A stretch of 60,000 nucleotides of DNA from Tubulanus polymorphus. Lineage: Eukaryota > Nemertea > Palaeonemertea > Tubulaniformes > Tubulanidae. The stretch's first letter is position 1, and each line of letters opens with the position of its first letter. A program made the position numbers and the translations under genes. This document shows, piece by piece, positions 41,801 to 51,965 of this stretch. Below the pieces are notes generated by a model. That model worked only from the letters and a program-made list of their open reading frames with translations, was not told the DNA's origin and ran no database searches. The DNA lies in contig NC_134026.1 in NCBI RefSeq assembly GCF_964204645.1, positions 9,995,450 through 10,055,449 on the forward strand, read 5' to 3'.

Positions 41801-42389
41801 CAACTTTAAGCAGAATTTTTTCGATTAAGTTGATTTGTATTACGCTTTAAATCTTACTTACCCAGGATGTGTCTCTTTGGTTCAAATCGCCATCGTACGG
41901 TCCGATTTGTAAAAAGTTACCGATTGCGATACTGGATTCACCTGGTCCTCCCTAAAAAGTTGAAGTCGACAATAATGTGTTAGTACGAATGTATATGTCT
42001 ACTTGATGTCGCATGAATCTACTAGATCCGATCAATCCGATACGTTGTAGGATATATATTCATAATTGTATCTTTGCAAGGGTTAATAGAAATAGAAATG
42101 GTAAAATACCGATAACCACAAAATAAGTGGTCTTTTGTTGAATCCTTCTGGATGAGCAGTATGGTACAGCCATGAATGTAAATGAACGCCTGGTCTTACA
42201 GTTGTGAACTCTTTAATCGGATGCTTCGGTTCTGCACCTTATAAATTAAGAAGAATATATTACAATTCAAGAGAATTAAAATGCGATACAACAACGAAGT
42301 GCAGTTCAATGAGTAATTCAAATACCTGCTTTGGATAAAAGTAAGCTGAATATGAAAAAGAATCTATAAAAATATTTCCCAACTTCCAT
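35859..42389 (-). CDS. SCPEP1-like serine carboxypeptidase (peptidase S10), copy 1
   Basis: Twelve minus-strand exons: 42326-42389, 42110-42237, 41862-41951, 41400-41558, 39965-40039, 39776-39886, 37908-38115, exon 8 at 37426 or 37404 to 37527, 36420-36488, 36242-36319, 36000-36160, 35859-35921. ATG 42389 opens a signal peptide (YRFFFIFSLLLSKA). Then come EFTTVRPGVHLHSWLY, GGPGESS (oxyanion loop), VDSPVGTGFSYADGEHLFTSD, GSSYSGKVAP (nucleophile Ser), GIAIGGAWISPISS, NGQFDGIV (catalytic Asp) and YGAGHY (catalytic His). Order and size fit retinoid-inducible serine carboxypeptidase, a secreted or lysosomal enzyme. Compared with copy 2, exon 8 has one extra base; the frame survives only if the donor at 37425/37426 is used (435 residues). 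The usual carboxylate-binding residues are replaced. Confidence 0.88.
36841..37147. mobile_element. AAAACGTTTT-palindrome MITE in intron 8 of copy 1
   Basis: Ends GCCCGCCACAC and GTGCGGCGGGC with TAA on both sides (36838-36840, 37148-37150). The body shares TTTTGCCCGCAAA, AAACGTTCAACG and TTTTCGACTACACAAAACG with the inner MITE at 24431-24791, in reverse orientation. The matching intron of copy 2 (52583-52969) lacks it. Confidence 0.78.
39068..39478. mobile_element. CGTTAAAACGAA-palindrome MITE in intron 6 of copy 1
   Basis: Ends TGGCTGATTAGGGCCACGT and ACGTGGCTCGAATCAGCCA mirror each other. Between them about ten CGTTAAAACGAA-like units run in one orientation and then the other. Copy 2 has a different element in the same intron. 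Confidence 0.7.
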
Positions 42390-42820
42390 TTCTAACCATT
42401 TGCTACAGCAAACTGACTGTTCCCGAAACAAGTAACTAATTTTTAAGTTAAATAGGTACAAATAATAGTGGTGATAATAATAAAAAATGCATAATAGCGA
42501 GTGGCCTGAATAGCGAATGACCTGAATATTGTCCATCACCTTACCGACATCAATAATGTTTACCACATCAGTTGCATCGATTTGCTAATTGAGAAGCTAT
42601 TATATACGGCATATAATTAGGCCCTAATAGATGAAAGTTACGAAATGGAACTCATTTTCAATGACATTACAGTGTTGGCACAATCAGATTCTCTCCCGGC
42701 AAGTTGGTATACCTTCCTCGCTCTATCAAAATACAATGATTACTTAACATACATATACAATTTCTATGGTTCTATACATTTTTGGTAGCGTGATATCCAT
42801 AGAATGGCGTCATGGTGAAT

Positions 42821-43230
42821 TCAGGATTTAGATTTTTGTAGCAGTCTAGTTTTGGGGAATTTGATATCCATTGACGCCAGTGTATGTTTAGTTCGGGTAA
42901 AAGATTTAAAATTAGATGGATTCTCTATCACTTCTGAATGGTTAAGGATGCCAGCAAGTTTTGCGAGGAAAGTATACCAAGTAGATTTGGACGAAATTGA
43001 CTCTTGCATGGCATGGTAAACCAATTTGTCCTGTTTAAACTGGTGAACAGCATGCCAGGAGTCACAGGCAGCTACATGAAGTGGGTATTTACCGAGTTCA
43101 CCAAATACAGCCAACCGACGTGTAACATTATTTAACGTATTTACAAAATGAGATAAATAGTTTCTGTAGGTGGTCATCTTTTTCGAATTCAATATTAAAG
43201 ACACCTGTTTTTGAGATTTTCTTTATAGGA
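42821..43230 (-). pseudogene. LINE ORF2 C-terminal fragment, minus strand
   Basis: A minus-strand frame of ~127 codons reads LNNVTRRLAVFGELGKYPLH, the block after the RT in LINE ORF2 proteins (compare VMVYGELGCFPLS in the 31-kb element), followed by YHAMQ and a WYTFLAKL segment. It points away from the LINE starting at 43265, so two fragments lie head to head. Confidence 0.6.
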
Positions 43231-44003
43231 GCTGTTTGAGGGGACCCAAATTTCACATCCACTTATGAAGTCGATGGTTTACAGAAAAATTCAGCTTGAT
43301 CTGCGTTATGTATCATCTCACTATGTGGCGCTGCGGGCACACGGAAGACATCATTTGCTTAATGATTGCTCAAATAAAATCAAGACGGTATCTCAAAAGA
43401 AACCAAAGAGGCCACGACAGGATAACAAGATTTGGTTTGGCAAGTGTAGAAGGCGCGAGTACCAAAAATGAGAAATATCTATTGTAAGAACAAAACGGGC
43501 GAGAATCGTCAAAGTATGAGTGTTGTGTGTAACGCGTACAAAAGATTTGTGCGTAAATACAAGAAATAGTGCCATATGAAGTTCCATAACGATCTACGTA
43601 CTTTCCAATCGAATAACCCGAGAAAATTCTGGTCGATGTTGAACAGAGATCAGATGAATGCAGACGAAAACAATATCGACATCGAAACGCTGACGAAGCA
43701 TTTCGGTCAATTAAAATCTACCGATCATACAGACATAGAAGACGAAATTATCATACCCTCGAAACAAATACCCAAATCAACTGTCCGATAAGTGAGAGTG
43801 AAACACTTAGTGCAAAAAACAACGAGAAAAACAACAAAAACATCAAAAAACTCAAAAACAACAAGGCCGTCAGGATAGACTCAATTTAAAACGAACAGTT
43901 AAAATTTAGTGGCGAAAAAAACAGAATTTTTCAATTTAGTTCTTGAAACGGGGTTAGTCCCCGAATCATAGGTACGTGGGAGAATTAAGCCATTGTATAA
44001 AAA

Positions 44004-44011
44004 TAAGGGTA
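44004..44011. repeat. 8-bp target-site duplication, left
   Basis: TAAGGGTA, matching 46579-46586 on the far side of the insert. Confidence 0.85.
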
Positions 44012-44261
44012 GTAATAGGGGTTTAGTTGTTCTAGATCAAAGGTCGAACGGTCGAGCTCGTAAAAATGAAAAACATGAAAATAATAACAATTTCTACTTG
44101 AATTAGTAGCGAAACTCATAAAAATGAACATTATTTACATGAATTTCATATATTTTGAAATCATTTATATGTTAATTACAAAAGTGTGAGTAATAATTCA
44201 TATTTTAACAGATTTCGAGTAAAAATATAAGTAAAATAAATGGATAACTAAAAGAGTATAA

Positions 44262-44780
44262 AAGTGTGAGTAAAGTGTGAGTGAAATAGTTTATATTTTA
44301 AACATATTTCAATATTTATATTTGTATGAGTTAGATTTTTAAACATAAAAAGTGTGAGTAAAGTGTGAGTGAAATAATTCATATCTAAAACAGTGAATAT
44401 TTATATTTATATGTGTTAAATTCTTATTTTTTAACATAAAAAGTAACGAGTAATTAACGAGTGAAATAATTTATATTTAAAACAGTTAATATTTATATGC
44501 GTAAAATTCTTATTTTCAATATAAAAAGTAACGAGTAATTAACGAGTGAAATAATTTATATTTAAAACAGTGAATATTTATATTTATATGTGTTAAATTC
44601 TTGATTTTTTAACATAAAAAGTGTGAGTAAAGTGTGAGTGAAATAATTCATATTTAAAACAGTGAATATTTATATTTGTATGTGTTAAATTCTTGATTTT
44701 TAAACATTAAAAGTGTTAGTAGAGAGTGAGTGAAATAATTCATATTTAAAACAGTGAATATTTATATTTGAATGAGTTTT
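44262..44780 (+). repeat. Tandem units inside the left arm
   Basis: Six units start near 44262, 44346, 44438, 44524, 44615 and 44706. Two subtypes occur: GTGTGAG-type (units 1, 2, 5, 6) and AACGAG-type (units 3, 4). The right arm (about 45895-46320) has one unit fewer. Confidence 0.75.
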
Positions 44781-44802
44781 AATAAACAATTTTGTTATAG
44801 AA

Positions 44803-45174
44803 ATGAAGAAAGAAGAAGAACCCAACTTTAAAATCGAAATCAATGAAACCAATAAATCATTTTCACAGTTTAACATTAGAAATTATATTTCAGCAACAAA
44901 TTTAGTGTCCGCCAGACATTAAAAAATCGATAACATAACTATGATTAATCAAATATTATCAAATGAAACATATTTAATTACTGAACTAGTAGATACTTTT
45001 GATAATGGCGTTAAAAATCCTAAATTGTTCAATACAGTTTTAAATTTTAAAGGAACTTTAGATGAAAACATATTTAATATTCTTAAAACTCCTTTCAATT
45101 TCAGAAATATTTACCTTTTATATGTTTCAAATCAAATAACAATTAAACTTACTCCCTTAACAGTTATTCACTAA
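44803..45174 (+). pseudogene. Left-arm copy of the element's reading frame (truncated)
   Basis: ATG 44803 starts a 39-codon frame (MKKEEEPNFK through LVSARH) ended by TAA at 44920-44922. Six codons later in the same frame ATG 44941 starts MINQILSNETYLITELVDTF and so on. Homology to the right-arm frame ends near 45099, after which the reading runs into unrelated sequence. The zinc finger is absent on this side. Confidence 0.55.
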
Positions 45175-45225
45175 CTAATTTCTCAATGCTCTAACTACTA
45201 TATATTTGAAACATACAGCTTAATC

Positions 45226-45861
45226 TTATTTCAATATATATTCATTATTCTTTTCATAATTGATATGTTTAACTGTTTGATAATGCTTTGATTTATGTGA
45301 TCTTAAATATTTGCCACCGCAATAACAATACACTTTTTCATTAGGATTGAATTTTCTAAATTCATCATCTAAATTACATTGAACTGCAACATCTTTATAT
45401 GATTTTTCATTATCTAATTCACATTGAATTCCAATATTTGATGAATTTTCATTATAGTTAATTTGTTTATTATCAAAATTGAAATAATGTAATTGTCTTT
45501 TTTCAATTTTTAAGTTAATCAAATCATTATAATCTTTTGAAAGTATTAAATCACTTTTTCTTTCATTGAAAGGAGTTTTAAGAATATTAGATATGTTTTC
45601 ATCTAAAGTTCCTTTAAAATTTAAAACTGTATTGAACAATTTAAGATTTTTAACGCCTTTATCAAAAGTATCTACTAGTTCAGTAATTAAATATGTTTCA
45701 TTTGATAATATTTGATTAATCATAGTTATGTTATCGATTTTTTAATGTCTGGCGGACACTAAATTTGTTGCTGAAATATAATTTCTAATGTTAAACTGTG
45801 AAAATGATTTATTGGTTTCATTGATTTCGATTTTAAAGTTGGGTTCTTCTTCTTTCTTCAT
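45226..45861 (-). CDS. Element-encoded zinc-finger protein of unknown role
   Basis: On the minus strand, ATG 45861 opens a 39-codon frame ending in TAA (45742-45744). In the same frame ATG 45723 opens 165 codons down to 45226. The product starts MINQILSNETY, has acidic and Asn-rich middle parts with repeated IQCELD/VQCNLD motifs, and ends in CYCGGKYLRSHKSKHYQTVKH, a C-x-C...H-x3-4-H zinc-finger pattern. The same in-frame TAA is present in the left arm, so it predates arm duplication or conversion, or it is meant to split two proteins. Base composition is very AT-rich. A DNA-binding role in transposition is inference. Confidence 0.5.
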
Positions 45862-46578
45862 TTCTATAACAAAATTGTTTATTAAAACTCATTCAAATAT
45901 AAATATTCACTGTTTTAAATATGAATTATTTCACTCACACTCTACTAACACTTTTAATGTTTAAAAATCAAGAATTTAACACATACAAATATAAATATTC
46001 ACTGTTTTAAATATGAATTATTTCACTCACACTTTACTCACACTTTTTATGTTAAAAAATCAAGAATTTTACACATATAAATATAAATATTCACTGTTTT
46101 AAATATAAATTATTTCACTCGTTAATTACTCGTTACTTTTTATGTTAAAAAATAAGAATTTAACACATATAAATATAAATATTCACTGTTTTAGATATGA
46201 ATTATTTCACTCACACTTTACTCACACTTTTTATGTTTAAAAATCTAACTCATACAAATACAAATATTGAAATATGTTTAAAATATAAACTATTTCACTC
46301 ACACTTTACTCACACTTTTATACTCTTTTAGTTATCCATTTATTTTACTTACATTTTTACTCGAAATCTGTTAAAATATGAATTATTACTCACACTTTAC
46401 TCACACTTTTGTAATGAACATATAAATGATTTCAAAATATATGAAATTCATGTAAATAATGTTCATTTTTATGAGTTTCGCTACTAATTCAAGTAGAAAT
46501 TGTTATTATTTTCATGTTTTTCATTTTTACGAGCTCGACCGTTCGACCTTTGATCTAGAACAACTAAACCCCTATTAC

Positions 46579-46586
46579 TAAGGGTA
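46579..46586. repeat. 8-bp target-site duplication, right
   Basis: TAAGGGTA, identical to 44004-44011; LINE coding resumes immediately after. Confidence 0.85.
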
Positions 46587-47534
46587 ATCGTCGTGATCCG
46601 GACAACTACCGTGGCATCACTCTGCTGAGTTGTGTGGGTAAATCATTTACAAATTACATCAATATTGAATGCACGTTTAGATGAGTATTCCGAAAGTGTG
46701 TGGTTGATAAATGAAAACCAAGCTGGGTTTCGGAGTAAATATTCTACAGCAGACCATATTTTCACACTGAAAGCACTTGTCGATATCGTAACTGCCTACA
46801 AAAACTCGTTCTAGTGTTGCTTTGTGGATTATAAAAAGGCATTCGATACAGTTCCCCATTCGGAACTATGGTGTAAGCACTTAAGAAAATAATTTGGATG
46901 GAAAAGTATTTACAGTTATCAGGAATATGTATAGTATCGCGAAATCATGCGTCTTCAACGAGCATTCTGATTTCTTTAGTTGCAACATATGCGTCAGACA
47001 GGGCGAGAATTTGTCACTTTTCTTAATTTCTCTTCATATCAATGATATACAGAACTATTTCTTGGAGAATGGCTTCAAAAACTTACAACTGTTCCTTTAC
47101 GGTTTTAAAATGGGCGATGAAATAGATGAGTTGGTTAACATGCTCAAACTGGCAATCCTTCTTTATGCTGATGACACGATTATAATGTCAGACAGTGCTA
47201 AAAATCTACAACAATGACTCAATTGTCTAAGCCAATATTGTACAGAAATAAGATCGAGGTCAATGTTGCAAAAACAAGATTGTTAAATTTAATAAAGGAA
47301 CCCGCAAAACAAATGAATTATTACAATTCACGCTTAATAATTAAACTGTTGGAGTCATCGATCAGTATCCGTACCTCGGTATCATATTTCAAAAGAACGG
47401 TAATTTCGGAAAGACTAAGAAAAATTTATGTGACAAAGCACAGCGTGCCATGTTCGACCTCGTAAATATAACTAGGAATCTCAAATTGTCCCTAGATATT
47501 CAATTTAAGTGGTTTGATACATTAGTTACTCCAA

Positions 47535-49270
47535 TAGTTCTTTAATGCGGAAGTTTTTTGGGAATAAACCACCGCGGTTATTATTATATTTTGTGATCCT
47601 GAAAATTCAATGAAAATACGACAATAAATCTTTAATTGCAGATTGGGTTTATTTGATGAAATCCAAAGTCAGGATAACCCAGCTAGGCATGAGCTGGACC
47701 TTGATGACTCTGGCTCCACCTACAAACCCAATCTAGCAAAGATTTATCTGATTGGAGGATCCAGGTACTTGGGCTCTGACAACGGATAGATGCCAGATTG
47801 CTAAGAAAACAAACTTTGTAATTAGTGTCACCATAAGTATCTAGGCAAATGTAGCGGTTTGTTGACTTTAAGATACTATGAGAACAAAGCTTTCTCAGAC
47901 CAGAGTAACTAGGCTTGGCAGTCATAAATGGTACAGAGAGAAACATGAAAATAATCTTAGATATAAAATGATTTTTAAAATGTTATTTTTCAAAAATTTA
48001 AATCTGATATTTGGAAAGCTATATCTATGCAGATCAAATCTATGTCTGCCATGACATAGTTATTCCTAAAATGAAACTGCCAAATCAAAAAAGTACGTTT
48101 TGAAAAAATGAATAATATCGGTTTGCTATAGTTCTACACGGATCCGAAAGATGGGGATTTGAGGAAAAAGTCAATCGAACTTCTACATTTGAAATCTCTG
48201 AAGTATGCAATGAATCTAAAAAGTTGGTTCATTTTCAATAAGTTAACTCCTTGCAAAGTAGGTTCATTTTCAATAAGTTGACTCTCGGTCAACTGTAGAA
48301 TTTATCCGGCGAATTTTATTGTCAAACACGCAGGGCTCAAGTTTGATTCTGATCAGTTTGGCTTCGGTTCTCCTCACTGTCGGGCATGGACGTACGGTTG
48401 CTTGGCTTTGTTCTGTGACCGTGTACTTCGTGTTGAACTGCATGTGTCCTCCTTTGTGCAGTTTGGAGTCTATCGTCCGGGGTATTCCACTGTGTGTAAA
48501 AATACCAGAAGGAAATATGCAGATGTCTAGGCAAACATGTTAATCTACTAACATTGTATAAGCTATTCTTATCACCGGCACACTAGATTTGACGGACATA
48601 CTGGATGCACAGTTTAGACACTTCTAGATAATTGAAATTAAATGGTGAATTATTACCATTGGCATTATTACCTATGGCATATTTACCTCTGGCATTATTA
48701 CCGTGTACCTAAATTCATCCCAATATACATCACACTTTGAAGGCTCACAATTCGATTATACGAAGATGCAAACCTGGTAAAATCCCCTGGGTTAAAAGGG
48801 GTCCGGTGAAAATCCCTCAGGTAAAAATCCTCTAATCTTCAAAGTACGTAAAAATCCCCACTTTTTTTCAAAAACATTTCAAAGCAACATATTTCTCCAA
48901 TTCCATCCATTTGCAATAAAACTGCAACGTGCAATGAACACTTTCGTTAAATTTGTAAATAAATTCTTAGAATTAATAGAATTAATGAACGCTTTATTTG
49001 AAATATCTTTAAATTCGAATTGAATAACTCTTTTCAACATGTGGTATAGGCCTATTTCGCTGTGCGATGCGATAAATTATAAGAAATAAGGCAAAAAATC
49101 AAACCTTGTTTATCATTTATGAAGGAAAACTGTATGCAAAAAAGTGACCCTGCAGGCAGCATTTTATTTCTATTTTTTCCACAAAAAAGAATGAAATTTG
49201 ACATATTTCCACCGGCTTTTTTTTGTTTTTATCTAAAAACAGTTTTCATTTTTTGAAATAAAAAAAGTAC
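47535..49270. other. No recognisable gene
   Basis: A minus-strand frame at 47683-47946 has no domain. Near 48780-48860 there is a run of AATCCC and GTAAAAATCC words similar to the element at 22173-22437. Confidence 0.4.
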
Positions 49271-49324
49271 AGGATATGGTTTTCAGAAGTTTTCAGAAGT
49301 TCTTACTGTTTGTCAAATACCACC

Positions 49325-49510
49325 ATTCTTTTGAAGAAGGCTTTTGCGCGGCGATGAAACGGACAAAGAAACGAAGTTCGTTTCTGCGGGGCACAAAAAC
49401 GAGAAATGACCGCGCAAAAAATTCCGTTTTTGCACTCCGCAGAAAAGAAGCAATATATTTTTTGCGCGGCATATTGCACGGAATTTTTTTATTTAACTTG
49501 GCCCGCAAAA
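49325..49510. repeat. Palindromic GCGCAAAAA array
   Basis: Words of the type GCGGCGATGAAACG, GACCGCGCAAAAAATTCCG and TTTTTTGCGCGGCATATTGC occur in both orientations, as in the other palindromic arrays of the window but with their own core word. Clean ends were not resolved. Confidence 0.5.
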
Positions 49511-49574
49511 GCCACTATAGTTTTCTGCTCTGTTTCGGTGATTCTATTTAGTGCATTTTTGTTTCTCTGGAGAG

Positions 49575-50230
49575 TTTAGTCGCGCTCAACGCTTGATTTA
49601 GTATGCTCCGTTCGCGAGGGACGCGTGACAAATACCTTACATTTGCAGTTTTACGCGAGCCTTTTGACTACTCAGATCTTAGCATTTTCATTGTTCTTGT
49701 TTATGGCTGGTCAGCGTCGTGTTGCGTTTGCCCTTGTATTCCACGGGTTGTACTTGTTGGTCAATTTATCTTTTACCGTTGTGGAAATAAAACTGCAAAG
49801 GATTTGGGCGTCTGAAACCTGTTGATTGTTTACGCTGGTAATAAAGTTAGATCGTCGACGATTTTCAATTTGTTTTATTGTTTTGTGTTTTCTCAGTGTC
49901 TGTTGCCATGGTTTCAGTCATGTTGGCTGAGGGGTTGGTTTAGTGTTCTCCTTTTTATTTATTTTGTTGCCTTTGGGATACGGTATGATCGGTGCTGAGG
50001 GTGTGGATTCTATTTTATCTTTGAGCGAAGGGAAGTTCAGTCCTCCGAGGCTTTTACATAATATATCGGTAATTGCTTCTTTGCGCTCGCTGTTTTGATC
50101 TAATGTTTAACTCCCCTTTTATGGTTTGGGTTCGGTTTTGGGATGTTAGTTTTGGGGTTTTATGGCTTGTCTTTTCGGAGTGTTTGGTGCGTCGCTTGCG
50201 CAGTACCGGTTTTCCCCATATCTATATATT
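49575..50230 (+). repeat. Dispersed repeat, forward copy
   Basis: Ends in GGTTTTCCCCATATCTATAT. Segments around 49900-50010 (ATGGTTTCAGTCATGTTGGC, TTGGTTTAGTGTTCTCCTTT, GGGATACGGTA) reappear reverse-complemented at 59579-60000. Element class is unknown; the length suggests an untranslated part of a retroelement or a SINE-like unit. Confidence 0.5.
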
Positions 50231-50289
50231 TCTGTAGTATATCCGCACAATAGGGAGTGAGAACAATACTGTGGCTTCAATTATCAATA

Positions 50290-50460
50290 CAGTGGAACCT
50301 TGTTATAACGAAATCGGATATAACGATTCATCGGATATAACAAATATAGAATTTCGTCCCAAGTAAGAAAATTTGATTAATTTATACTGGATATAACAAA
50401 CTATCGGTTGAAACGAACAGATTTTCTAGTACTGTGAAGATCGCTGTAAGAAGATCGACC
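50290..50460 (+). mobile_element. Pogo/Tigger-like MITE fragment
   Basis: After a TA dinucleotide the sequence reads CAGTGGAACCTTGTTATAAC, followed by repeated GGATATAAC words. This resembles the terminal repeats of pogo-type MITEs. The other end was not resolved. Confidence 0.5.
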
Positions 50461-51244
50461 GAAATATTCCTTTTGTTCGAACGAAAAAATATATCATATT
50501 AATTTCTCACCATGTCCCCTCCGGGACTCCGTAAAAATCCTAAAGTATAGGTTTCCTAACAATGCATTTGCAAGATTTCTAGATAAGATTTAAATTTTGA
50601 AAAAAGATAAAAATTTTGACAATCATCTGGATACATTAATTCAGAAAAAATTGATAAAGTTATCATCCATCTGGGTACGTGCGACGTGAAACGACATAAA
50701 ACCGATCCGGATTCGATTAAGATCAATGCATCCACAGCGTTAGCGAAGGCGACGGAGCACTTTCCCAATGCCACAGATTTTCTTGTCTTGGGGTGATCGC
50801 TTCCTTGGCCCCTCCCCTACATGCGTTCATACTAAATGAACGACCCTATATAATGCTATTTGATGTATTCTGTTTATTTAACTCATATATTACGGGATTA
50901 TTTTTCCCCCTTCCCGCCATTTGTAATTTTGTTAATTTGAATGTGTGAATGTGTGCATGCTTGATGAGTATATGTGTTTTGAATGCGTGTGAGGGATAGG
51001 TGTCTCATACCCGACAAGCAACCTTGCTTTTAATGAGCACCTACCACTGATATTGGAACATCCTTTATAAATATAAAATTTGTTACAATTTCTTGTGGAA
51101 ATAAAATATTGTAATCATTATTATTATAATTATTATTATCAGAACAGTGGAACTGAGAGTGCCAACAACTTGCAGGTGCCACCAAATTTGCTCCTAGCGC
51201 ATTATGGTGTGGATAAAGTCTCAAAATGTTAACACGAGCTTTGA

Positions 51245-51370
51245 CACGTCAAATCTTTTGTTTGGACAATTTATTATTTTTCCAGTTATTTGACGTGTCA
51301 TAATTAACAAGTAGAAAATGTTTTTGACATTTGGAAAATGATGTTTTAATTTCGACAGTATATCCACTAC
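51245..51370 (+). repeat. Second copy of the 31.74-31.90 kb block
   Basis: Shares AATTAACAAGTAG and AATTTCGACAGTAT with the block after the LINE; it precedes a stretch similar to 35350-35400 next to the first gene copy (GTACTA...GGTCTC...GCTGGAA). Confidence 0.45.
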
Positions 51371-51439
51371 AAAAAATACATGTATTGTTGGTACTACGCA
51401 TATTCGGTCTCCGATTAGCTGGAATTCCTGTGCACAGGT

Positions 51440-51765
51440 CGTTTGCGCTCGAAACCGCTGTCGGCCCGCTTGGCGCGCCAAAACAAAGAAAATTTCGTTT
51501 TGGCGCGGTTATTTCCGTTTTGGCGCCCTCGCCAAAACAAGCATTCAACAAATGAAAGTTCGTTTTGGCGGGGCGCCAAAACGGAATGTTCTCTGTTTTG
51601 GCGCGCCAAAACGAACTTTTAGAGAAATTTCGATGTTTTTCGTTGTTTTGGCGGGAACGCCAAAACGGAATTTTCTTTGTTTTGGCGTGCCAAAACGAAC
51701 TTTCAGAGAAAATTTGACGTTTTTTTTCGTTTCGCCGTTCTGTCGTTCTGGCGCCCTCATTTACA
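51440..51765. repeat. Palindromic GGCGCCAAAACGAA array
   Basis: At least eight units of CGCCAAAACGAA or its complement TTCGTTTTGGCG stand in alternating orientation, spaced by AGAAATTT or TTCTTTG. Organisation equals that of the arrays at 24.5, 36.9 and 39.2 kb, with a different core word. Overlapping open frames on both strands are by-products. Confidence 0.75.
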
Positions 51766-51784
51766 TACCAGGAATTTTACACTA

Positions 51785-51960
51785 TGGCCCTTATCAGCCA
51801 CCATACGGATACGACTTGCGACGAGTCGTTAGGCGTCGGGTTGCCGTCACGGCTTACTTAAAAAAAATGATGGGAACTGGCAGCCTACCGGGCCGATAGG
51901 CGTAAACCCAGTAGCATCGGTAGGCATCAAGTCGCAGATCGACATCTGTCAGCCTTAAGT
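51785..51960. repeat. Decayed relative of the 34.9-35.7 kb MITE
   Basis: Reads ACTTGCGACGAGTCGT, GGCGTCGGGTTGCCGTC, AACCCAGTAGCATCGGTAGG and CAGCCTTAAG in the same order as 35490-35675. It holds the same place just past the stop codon of the neighbouring carboxypeptidase gene, so it was probably part of the duplicated unit. Confidence 0.6.
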
Positions 51961-51965
51961 CTCAA

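Larger units (their letters stand above)
44012..46578. mobile_element. Fold-back DNA transposon with ~1-kb inverted arms
   Basis: Left end GTAATAGGGGTTTAGTTGTT is mirrored exactly at the right end. Arms 44012 to about 45099 and about 45565 to 46578 are near-identical reverse complements apart from repeat-number and small indel differences. Each arm holds an outer unique part, five or six ~84-92-bp tandem units (built on GTGTGAGTAAAGTGTGAGTG or GTAACGAGTAATTAACGAGT), and the start of a reading frame. The ~465-bp centre is unique. Long arms with internal tandem repeats are the hallmark of fold-back (FB/Galileo) elements. The 8-bp duplication fits hAT, P or KDZ superfamilies and does not decide between them. 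No transposase is recognisable. Confidence 0.85.
43265..47530 (+). pseudogene. LINE ORF2 copy split by a fold-back element
   Basis: Left part (43300-44003): the linker between endonuclease and RT (KFHNDLRTFQSNNPRKFWSM), then FFNLVLETGLVPE and KPLYKNKG. Right part (46587-47530): RDPDNYRGITLLSC, NENQAGFRSKYSTADHIF, FVDYKKAFDTVPHSELW, VRQGENLSLFLISLHINDI, and the catalytic YADD of LLYADDTII near 47160-47180. The two halves abut exactly when the 44012-46578 insert and one target copy are set aside. Stop codons and shifts show decay. It belongs to the same broad LINE group as the 27-31 kb element, but to a different family. Confidence 0.82.

Noticed and set aside
51249-51899. Several open frames with KRNFLCFGAPKRT-like repeats
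   Set aside because: They come from the CGCCAAAACGAA array and occur on both strands.
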